Shown here one piece after another: positions 57,384 to 64,000 of a stretch of 64,000 bases of DNA. Every line of letters begins with the position of its first letter. The stretch's first letter is position 1. This DNA comes from Acetobacteraceae bacterium ESL0709 (GTDB lineage Bacteria; Pseudomonadota; Alphaproteobacteria; Acetobacterales; Acetobacteraceae): positions 1,330,501 through 1,394,500 of the forward strand of contig JAQTIA010000003.1 of assembly GCA_029433415.1 (NCBI GenBank). Direction: 5' to 3'. The position numbers were made by a program, and so were the translations under genes. Under the pieces are notes generated by a model that was not told where the DNA came from, ran no database searches, and saw only the letters and a list, made by a program, of their open reading frames with translations.

Positions 57384-60300
57384 ATGCATATTGAAGCCTT
57401 TATTTCCTGGTGCTTTTCCCGCCGCACCCTTGTTTTCTTTTTTGCGACTCTCATCATGATTCTCGGCGTCGTCGCCTGGAAGCAATTACCTATAGAAGCT
57501 TACCCGGATCTGGGACCAGTAACAGTACAGATCACGACACAGATGCCCGGTCTGGCAGCCGAGGAAATGGAGCAACAGGTCACGATGCCAGTCGAGCGTG
57601 CTCTGGCGAGCGTACCTAATGTGACAGAAAGTCGCTCTACCAGTACGTTCGGCCTTTCCTTGGTCACGCTGGTCTTTAAGGACGGCACAGATATTTATCT
57701 GGCACGACAACAGGTTCTGTCTGAACTCTCAAGCCTTGATCTGACGAATGGAGGGCAACCCTCCCTCGGCCCTGTAACAGGCCCCAGCGGAGAAATCTAC
57801 CGTTATACCCTGGAATCTGATGACCGTGACCTAATGGCCCTGTCAGACGTTCAGAAATGGATCGTCATACCTGCCTTAAAGCAGATTCCCGGAATCGTCA
57901 GTATCGATAATTTTGGTGGCTTCACGCGTGAATACCAGCTGGTAATCGATCCCAATGCCCTGATCCGCTACAGCGTCAGTCTTGAAGACGTCATGAACGC
58001 TGTCAAGAACAACAACGCAAATGCAGGTGGAGGCCGCATCAGCCGGGGCGAGCAATCCTATATTATCCGTGGGGTAGGTCTCATTCATTCCCTTGCTGAT
58101 ATGAATGAAATAGTCGTCAGTCACCATAATGGCGTACCAGTTCTGCTCAAGCAGCTCGGTCATATCGAATTTGGCCATCAGGTACGTGAAGGCCTATTGG
58201 GTAAGGACAATAATCCTGACACGCTGGAAGGTATCGTGACCGCCCTGCGTGGTGCCAACCCCTCACAGGTCCTTAGCGCCCTGCATGAGAAGATTGATAA
58301 ACTGCAAAAACGGCTGGCGCCATTACATATGAGGATCGTCCCTTATCTGGATCGTGACAATCTCGTTCATGCCACAACGGAAAAAGTCGGTGAGACCATG
58401 ACCGAGGGCATTGCACTCGTCCTGATTATTCTCACCTTCTTTCTGGGCTCTCCACGGTGTGCCGCCGTTACCGCAATCACCATTCCCTTTGCTCTCGCTG
58501 TTGCCTTCATTCTCATGAAGGCTTGCGGCATGGCCGCCAACCTCTTTTCGCTCGGGGCCATTGATTTTGGCGTGATTGTCGATGGGGCCATCGTGATTAC
58601 AGAGGTTATTCTGCGCCTGCGAGAAGAAGAGCCAGGACAACCTCTTGAGATCGAAACCGTCCTCGCCGTCACATTACGAGCCGGGCGAGCAATTTTCGCC
58701 TCGACCATGATCATCATCCTGGCCTACAGCCCTCTCTTCGCTTTTGACGGAATGGAAGGAAAACTCTTCCATCCCATGGCTTTTACAGTCAGTTTTGCCC
58801 TCGTCGGAGCACTTCTTTGCGCCTTGTCTTTAACGCCTACCCTGACCTATCTGGCACTGCGCAATCCACATTACATATGGCATAATACCCCTCTTGAATG
58901 GCTGATCAAGCATTACAAAAACGGACTATCCTATTTCCTGCGCTATCCCCATGTCCCCTTCATCGGCGCAGGTGTCGCTCTTGTTCTGGTCATTATTCTG
59001 GGCGCCTCTATGGGACAGGAATTTCTGCCAGATCTCGATGAAGGGGCCTTGTGGATTCAGGTACAGATGCCAACTGCCATCTCGCTTGAAAAAGGTCAGG
59101 AAATCTCTAACGAGCTTCGCCGTGCTGTAAGGGAGTTTCCAGAAACATCCTATGCCATCACGCAGCTCGGCCGTTCTGATGATGGAACCGACCCCTGGAC
59201 ACCTTCTCACGTTGAAATGCCGGTTGGGCTGACCTCCTACAAAACCTGGCCAAAAGGGGAAGGAAAAGAGCAATTTGTTGAAAAACTGCGTAAAAGACTG
59301 AACAAAATCCCTGGTATCGTCTTTTCCATCAGCCAGCCTATTCAGGATGGTATCGAAGATTCGATTGGGGGAGCACATAGTCCACTTGTTCTGCGTGTTT
59401 ATGGCGATAATTTTAATGAATTGCGCCGAATTGGACAACAAATTGTTGATATTCTTTGGCAAGTACCAGGTACTGTGCAGGCCTCTCTCTTTCAAGAACC
59501 CCGTATTCCCCAGATCGAAGTACAGGCTGACCGCAAAAAGGCTGCCCGTTACGGAATCAATATTTCCGATATTTCCGATATCGTTGCCAATGCTATTGGC
59601 GATGCACCTCTGACAACGATCGTTAAAGGGGGCAGGGAATATAATGCGACTCTGCATGTAGCCCACAAGCACCTTGATAATTTACAGGAAATGGGACAAA
59701 TCCCCTTGATAACTTCCGATGGAGCAGCCATTCCGCTTTCGGAAGTCGCAGCTATCCGCTTCCAGATGGGCGAAAGCAATATTAGTCACGAAGGAGGCGA
59801 ACGCGCTCTCACGATACAGGTCGATAATGGCAGCAGACCAATGTCGCAATATCTGGCCGATGCCCAGAAACGCATAGATAGCGCCGTGCATTTTGATCCG
59901 CAAAATTATCGTCTGGAATGGGCGGGCTCCTTCAAGCAGGCAAAACATGCACAGATTCGCCTTTCCATCGCCCTGTCAGTCATGTTCGCCGTCATGTTAG
60001 GCGTCCTTTATATTGAGTTCCAGAAAGTCCGTCAGGCACTGCTGATCCTGAGTGTAGTGCCTTTGGCGACCCTGGGCGGGCTTGTAGCACTTCACTGGCG
60101 TCATGAAACGCTCAATATTGCAACAGCGGTCGGGTTTATCGCCCTTTTCGGGGTGGCCATACAAAACGGCATCATCATGATCTCCAGCATTAACCGTCAC
60201 AGGCTTGAGGGCCATGATACATTCCATGCCACAGTCATCGGCGCCTCTGAACGTTTCCGCCCTGTCCTGATGACCGCAACTGTTGCCAGTGTTGGCATGT

Positions 60301-60485
60301 TGCCCGCGGCCATAGCGACAGGGGTGGGTACTGATGTCCAGCGCGGTTTGGCTACAGTCGTCGTAGGCGGGCTGGGTATTGCGACATTACTGACCTTGTT
60401 TATCCTTCCTGTCACTTTTTACCGTCTGGAAAGCTGGATTGATCAACGCTCTGCCCGTTCTGCAGCCAAGAGAGGTCTTTCGTGA
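57384..60485 (+). CDS. Heavy-metal RND efflux pump (CzcA/CusA family)
   Basis: A 1033-residue inner-membrane proton antiporter of the HME-RND group. Twelve helices enclose two large periplasmic loops. The transport helix 4 motif AIDFGVIVDGAIVITE holds the DxxxxxD...E acidic residues that mark CzcA-type metal pumps. N-terminal TQMPGLAAEEMEQQVTMPVE and the late GGLVALHWRHETLNIATAVGFIALFG are also family stretches. The exact metal (Co/Zn/Cd/Ni or Cu/Ag) is not determined. Its stop overlaps the outer-membrane channel gene by 4 bases (GTGA). Confidence 0.92.
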   Translation: MHIEAFISWCFSRRTLVFFFATLIMILGVVAWKQLPIEAYPDLGPVTVQITTQMPGLAAEEMEQQVTMPVERALASVPNVTESRSTSTFGLSLVTLVFKDGTDIYLARQQVLSELSSLDLTNGGQPSLGPVTGPSGEIYRYTLESDDRDLMALSDVQKWIVIPALKQIPGIVSIDNFGGFTREYQLVIDPNALIRYSVSLEDVMNAVKNNNANAGGGRISRGEQSYIIRGVGLIHSLADMNEIVVSHHNGVPVLLKQLGHIEFGHQVREGLLGKDNNPDTLEGIVTALRGANPSQVLSALHEKIDKLQKRLAPLHMRIVPYLDRDNLVHATTEKVGETMTEGIALVLIILTFFLGSPRCAAVTAITIPFALAVAFILMKACGMAANLFSLGAIDFGVIVDGAIVITEVILRLREEEPGQPLEIETVLAVTLRAGRAIFASTMIIILAYSPLFAFDGMEGKLFHPMAFTVSFALVGALLCALSLTPTLTYLALRNPHYIWHNTPLEWLIKHYKNGLSYFLRYPHVPFIGAGVALVLVIILGASMGQEFLPDLDEGALWIQVQMPTAISLEKGQEISNELRRAVREFPETSYAITQLGRSDDGTDPWTPSHVEMPVGLTSYKTWPKGEGKEQFVEKLRKRLNKIPGIVFSISQPIQDGIEDSIGGAHSPLVLRVYGDNFNELRRIGQQIVDILWQVPGTVQASLFQEPRIPQIEVQADRKKAARYGINISDISDIVANAIGDAPLTTIVKGGREYNATLHVAHKHLDNLQEMGQIPLITSDGAAIPLSEVAAIRFQMGESNISHEGGERALTIQVDNGSRPMSQYLADAQKRIDSAVHFDPQNYRLEWAGSFKQAKHAQIRLSIALSVMFAVMLGVLYIEFQKVRQALLILSVVPLATLGGLVALHWRHETLNIATAVGFIALFGVAIQNGIIMISSINRHRLEGHDTFHATVIGASERFRPVLMTATVASVGMLPAAIATGVGTDVQRGLATVVVGGLGIATLLTLFILPVTFYRLESWIDQRSARSAAKRGLS

Positions 60486-62011
60486 GCTTCTCCATAAAAC
60501 CCCATTACAAGACCTCTTTCCTGACGCCTTTATTATGTGCAGCATTATGCAGTTGCGCAGTCGGACCCAAAGGGAAGATCCCTCCTTTACCAGCCCATAC
60601 AGACTATCGCTCTACCCCTATCAGACAAACGGCCGGGCAAACCAGTCAGGATTCAGTCTTGCGTCGTCAGGATATCATTCAGGGACTGGATATCCCCGGA
60701 AAATGGTGGGAAGTTTTCCATAATCCTTCTTTAAATCAGCTGGTTGAGCGGGCGCTTGCCAATAGTCATGATCTAAAAGCCATGCAAGAAGGGTTAAAGA
60801 TGGCATGGGAGCAACGCCGCGTTGAGGGCGCAGCCTTATATCCCACCATTTCGGCACAATTCATTCCATCACGAAATAAAACTTCCAAATCCCTGTCCAA
60901 CGTGCCTTACGCCAATGAATGGCTCTATAACCTTCATACGGCCCAGCTGAATATCGGTTACGTCCCTGATCTATGGGGCGGAGAAAGACAGGCGATACGA
61001 GCTGCCGCAGCGCAAGCTAATATCCAGCGTTTCCAGCTTGAAGCCACAGCCCTTACGCTCATCAGCAATATCGTAAATGGCGCCATCACCGAAGCCAGCT
61101 TCAGAGCACAAATTGAGGCTACAGAGGCTTTGATTGCCCAGCAAAAAGAAACACTCGCTATTGCCGAAAGGCAGCAAACACTGGGCGATCAGGCACGACT
61201 GAACACATTACTGCAACAAAATGCCCTGGCGCAGCTGGAAGCCTCCCTCCCGCCGTTAGAGCGGGACCTGGCCCAGACGCGCACCCAGTTGGCAACATTG
61301 GCTGGTTTGACACCCAATCAGGACATCCCTGTTTTTACATTGGATCAATTTACACTCCCTCAGCAAATGCCGCTTTCCCTTCCTTCTGCACTTCTGGAGC
61401 AACGTCCTGACATACGGGCCGCGCAGGAACAGATTCATGCGGCGGCAGCGCAAGTAGGAATCTCTATTGCAAACCGCCTGCCCAATGTACAGCTCAGTGC
61501 ACTACCCGGTCAGGTCGTAGGCCATATGAGCCAAATGTTCAAAACCGGTTATGGCAACTGGGACATGATGGCGACCATTACCCAACCCATCTTTCAGGGA
61601 GGCTCACTCCTCCACGCCCAGCGGGCTGCCAAGAAACAGCTTCATCAGGCAACGGAAATGTATCAATCAACCGTCCTGAGCGCCGTTGGCGACGTCGCTG
61701 ACAGTCTTTACGCCCTGCAATATGACAGCGAAACCCTTCAGGCTCAGCAGAAGACTCTGGAAAGTGCACAGCAATCCCTCAAAATTGCCCAAGCACGTAA
61801 AAGACTCGGCGATATCAGCCAGCTTGATCTCCTGACAGCACAGTCTGCCGTCGCACAGAGTCAGCTTTCTTTTGTACAAGCTAAAGCCGTACGCTTTTCC
61901 GATAGTGTCGGACTCTTTCAAGCGCTTGGTGGAGGATGGTGGCACCGTAATGATCTGGGTCTTCCACCCGAAGAGGCTAAAAGACTCTCTACCACGCTCG
62001 TTCCCTGGTAA
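60482..62011 (+). CDS. NodT/TolC-type outer-membrane efflux lipoprotein
   Basis: A 509-residue outer-membrane channel for the RND pump. The lipobox LCSC (about residue 23) predicts lipid attachment. Two TolC-like repeats follow, with AQLNIGYVPDLWGGERQAIRAA, GLTPNQDIP, LLEQRPDIRAAQEQIHAAAAQVGI and RLGDISQLDLLTAQSAVAQ. It starts at GTG inside the pump stop. Completes a three-component operon. Confidence 0.92.
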   Translation: MSFSIKPHYKTSFLTPLLCAALCSCAVGPKGKIPPLPAHTDYRSTPIRQTAGQTSQDSVLRRQDIIQGLDIPGKWWEVFHNPSLNQLVERALANSHDLKAMQEGLKMAWEQRRVEGAALYPTISAQFIPSRNKTSKSLSNVPYANEWLYNLHTAQLNIGYVPDLWGGERQAIRAAAAQANIQRFQLEATALTLISNIVNGAITEASFRAQIEATEALIAQQKETLAIAERQQTLGDQARLNTLLQQNALAQLEASLPPLERDLAQTRTQLATLAGLTPNQDIPVFTLDQFTLPQQMPLSLPSALLEQRPDIRAAQEQIHAAAAQVGISIANRLPNVQLSALPGQVVGHMSQMFKTGYGNWDMMATITQPIFQGGSLLHAQRAAKKQLHQATEMYQSTVLSAVGDVADSLYALQYDSETLQAQQKTLESAQQSLKIAQARKRLGDISQLDLLTAQSAVAQSQLSFVQAKAVRFSDSVGLFQALGGGWWHRNDLGLPPEEAKRLSTTLVPW

Positions 62012-62021
62012 ACAGGGAACG
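61999..62021. other. Perfect 9-bp hairpin at the nodT-like stop
   Basis: CGTTCCCTG-GTAAA-CAGGGAACG spans the stop codon of the efflux channel gene. An A-run follows on the plus strand rather than T, so it is not a standard terminator; it may end transcription weakly or stabilise RNA at the convergent junction. Confidence 0.6.
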
Positions 62022-62027
62022 AAAAAC

Positions 62028-62624
62028 CTAATCCGTCTCCTCGATGTCCAGACTCCACTGACCAGCCTCTGGATGAGCGAAAACAGGCACGGCATTAGGC
62101 AACCTGACATTCGCCGGGAGGTTCATGGCCGAACGGAGGGAACGAAAAACCCCTCCATGAGCCACAATGAGGGTCGTTTCATCTCCAGCCAAAATTCGGT
62201 TAAGTCCTTTCACAACACGTTCGCGTAATTCTGCAAAAGGCTCTGCCCCTTCCGGGGTATAGTCACCAGCAATCCAGGGATTATACCACTCTCCCATGGG
62301 CTTGCCTTCCTGCACCCCGAAACAAACCTCAATCATGGAATCATCACGTGTGATGGGAAGATCGGGACCACCAGCTTCCGTAATGGCGCGCTTTACATAG
62401 TCAGCCGTAACAGACGCGCGGCTGAGCGGAGACGTCACGATGCGCGTAAAAGGCATAGAGTGATTCTGGAAATGCCTTGCGAAAGCTTTGCCCGCTGCTA
62501 CAGCTTGAGCCAGCCCCGCATCATTCAACGGCACGTCAGTCCGACCCTGTGACAGATTGGCTGCATTCCAGTCGGTCTGACCATGACGCAGGAACCAGTA
62601 AGAACGTAGCATGAGCTCCGTCAT
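62028..62624 (-). CDS. Histidine phosphatase family protein (phosphoglycerate mutase-like)
   Basis: A 198-residue enzyme of the branch-2 phosphoglycerate mutase/phosphatase superfamily. The phosphohistidine motif RHGQTDWN lies near residue 12, the second Arg in TSPLSRA and the catalytic His in LIVAHGGVFR. The ATG at 62624 has an AAGGAG site. The substrate is unknown. It lies 42 bases after prs. Confidence 0.88.
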   Translation of the reverse strand: MTELMLRSYWFLRHGQTDWNAANLSQGRTDVPLNDAGLAQAVAAGKAFARHFQNHSMPFTRIVTSPLSRASVTADYVKRAITEAGGPDLPITRDDSMIEVCFGVQEGKPMGEWYNPWIAGDYTPEGAEPFAELRERVVKGLNRILAGDETTLIVAHGGVFRSLRSAMNLPANVRLPNAVPVFAHPEAGQWSLDIEETD

Positions 62625-62666
62625 CAAAACTCCTTGTACGGGGAAAACCACTCTGCTACTGCACTA

Positions 62667-63608
62667 TCAGTCAAACAATGACGAAACAGAACTCTCATCG
62701 GCAACAGCCCGGATTGCTCTGGCAATAAGCCCTGCTGTCGAAATCTGTCTGATATTGGGCGTCACTTCCTGTTCCTTTGTCGCAGGGATACTGTCTGTGA
62801 TCGTCAGCATTCTGATCGGGCTATCCATAACCTTCTTGCAGGCATTATTGGTTAACACTCCGTGAGTTACGTAAGCTTCAACTCCTGCGGCCCCATGTTT
62901 CACGAGAGCTTCGGCAGCATTGCAGAGTGAGCCACCACTATCGACAATGTCATCAACCAGAATACAGTAACGCCCCTCGACATCTCCAATCACATTCATA
63001 ACTTCCGAGACACCCGCACGCTCACGACGCTTGTCAATAATCGCCAGATCGACGTTCAGCCGGCGGGCGAGCTGCCGTGCTCTGATCACACCGCCCACGT
63101 CGGGTGAGACAATCATCAGATCCTCTTCATCACGCGCAGGATGGCGGGAAAGAATATCCCGCACAAAAAGCGGCGCTGCATAAAGATTATCTGTCGGAAT
63201 ATCGAAAAAGCCCTGGATCTGCATGGCGTGCAAATCCATCGTCAGAATACGGTTCGCACCAGCCTCAGTCAGCAAATTGGCCACAAGCTTGGCACTAATA
63301 GGCGTTCTTGGTCCCGACTTCCGGTCCTGGCGCGCATAGCCAAAATACGGCATAACGGCCGTAATCCGGCGGGCCGACCCCCGACGCAACGCATCCAGGA
63401 CAATCAATAATTCCATAAGGTGGTCATTGGTCGGCATGCAGGTGCTCTGAAGCACAAACATATCCTCGCCACGCACATTTTCCTGTATTTCAACAAAAAC
63501 CTCACCATCCGCAAACCTGCGAATCATGGTCTTGCATAAAGGAAGATCAAGCTCCTCGGCCACAGCTGTAGCCAAGGGGATATTACTATTACAGGCAACG
63601 ATTTTCAT
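62667..63608 (-). CDS. prs: Ribose-phosphate pyrophosphokinase
   Basis: A 313-residue PRPP synthetase for nucleotides, histidine and tryptophan. Signatures include [21 protein letters not shown], the [20 protein letters not shown] metal-site stretch (D-H), and the PRPP loop [12 protein letters not shown]. Standard class I length. Coding start ATG at 63608. Confidence 0.96.
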   Translation of the reverse strand: MKIVACNSNIPLATAVAEELDLPLCKTMIRRFADGEVFVEIQENVRGEDMFVLQSTCMPTNDHLMELLIVLDALRRGSARRITAVMPYFGYARQDRKSGPRTPISAKLVANLLTEAGANRILTMDLHAMQIQGFFDIPTDNLYAAPLFVRDILSRHPARDEEDLMIVSPDVGGVIRARQLARRLNVDLAIIDKRRERAGVSEVMNVIGDVEGRYCILVDDIVDSGGSLCNAAEALVKHGAAGVEAYVTHGVLTNNACKKVMDSPIRMLTITDSIPATKEQEVTPNIRQISTAGLIARAIRAVADESSVSSLFD

Positions 63609-63706
63609 AAACGGGGAATCTCACAGGCGAGGCAAAAGATCGGACTGTCATCCTATTTACCATCAAGGCAGCCTTATGTCATGACCCCCCATCCTATTCA
63701 GGCCAG

Positions 63707-64000
63707 TTACTTCCTCTTTACATCGGGAGAGGATTTCAGATCACGACCGGAATAATTAGTGATAATCGTCCTTACAGCTCCGGCAGCCTCATGCGCAGCA
63801 TCTTCCGCAACGACTCCCCACGGACCATCCAGTGAATGCACTGCCACAGCATGAAGTTGCGTCGCCGCGCCAGCTTCATCACCTTTCGCCGTTTTTACAC
63901 GCCAGACAATTGTTATCTGCTGCTGTGTAACTTTTGTCTGTGGTGGAGCAGGGGGAAGATCCTTGATCTGTACGGTAGACGTCACCGTAAAATCAGCTCC
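63707..64000 (-). CDS. Conserved hypothetical protein, N-terminus cut by window edge
   Basis: The reverse frame is open from the right edge to a stop at 63707, about 97 codons. A GTG at 63985 is internal rather than a convincing start, since the frame continues GADFTVTSTVQ upstream. The visible part has TQQQITIVWRVKTAKGDEAGAATQ and ends SSPDVKRK. I recognise no domain. The upstream part may hold a signal peptide or lipobox. Confidence 0.6.
   Translation of the reverse strand, partial: GADFTVTSTVQIKDLPPAPPQTKVTQQQITIVWRVKTAKGDEAGAATQLHAVAVHSLDGPWGVVAEDAAHEAAGAVRTIITNYSGRDLKSSPDVKRK

Noticed and set aside
61999-62021. Rho-independent terminator after the efflux channel gene.
   Set aside because: The hairpin is perfect but is followed by A residues rather than T in the plus direction and has no T-tail in the minus direction.

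Overview
The window looks like chromosome of an acetic acid bacterium (Acetobacteraceae). The reasons are a compact pqqABCDE operon, a HpnN-type hopanoid transporter, a CysNC/APS-type sulfate pathway, an FNR-like regulator next to ompW, and secreted repeat proteins, all at roughly even GC. I cannot resolve the genus. I saw no rRNA, tRNA, insertion sequence, prophage or CRISPR array. Gaps are short; the only one above 300 bases (about 53271-53684) holds an FMN riboswitch.

Region 1-11050 is a minus-strand block. Read in the direction of transcription it encodes a flavin halogenase-like enzyme, a secreted creatininase-family protein, a secreted YncE-type beta-propeller, a DsbD-like disulfide reductase, two paralogous GT-B glycosyltransferases, and the first 911 residues of a giant Gly/Ser/Thr-rich AIDA-type repeat protein that runs off the left edge. 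This is the most unusual part. The enzyme trio and the glycosyltransferase/adhesin trio could be two functional units.

Region 11.2-24.9 kb: DUF2721 membrane protein, PstS with a divergent DcaP-like porin, UDP-glucose dehydrogenase, the cysH-cysD-cysNC sulfate assimilation operon, a secreted protein with a Pro/Ser-rich tail, MlaE-MlaF lipid transport, RadA and a YigZ/IMPACT protein. Region 25-36 kb: HpnN, MntH, then SQR, DUF3297, RidA and ClC genes, a GINT1-like propeller protein, a GT4 glycosyltransferase and an alpha/beta hydrolase.

Region 36-49.6 kb: a GMC oxidoreductase/AroE-like pair with a divergent AraC regulator, CopA, HisD-HisG, Gmk, pqqABCDE with a hairpin terminator between pqqA and pqqB, and an AT-rich DUF4422-GT8 fusion. 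Region 49.8-64 kb: the ribD-ribE-ribBA-ribH operon under an FMN riboswitch, a periplasmic coiled-coil protein, an FNR regulator with a perfect FNR box in front of ompW, a complete heavy-metal RND efflux operon, a histidine phosphatase, Prs and a partial conserved protein.

PQQ made by the pqq operon would serve the periplasmic quinoprotein dehydrogenases typical of these bacteria. Hopanoid and Mla transport, porins, OmpW and RND efflux shape the outer envelope. Sulfate assimilation and sulfide oxidation are both encoded here.
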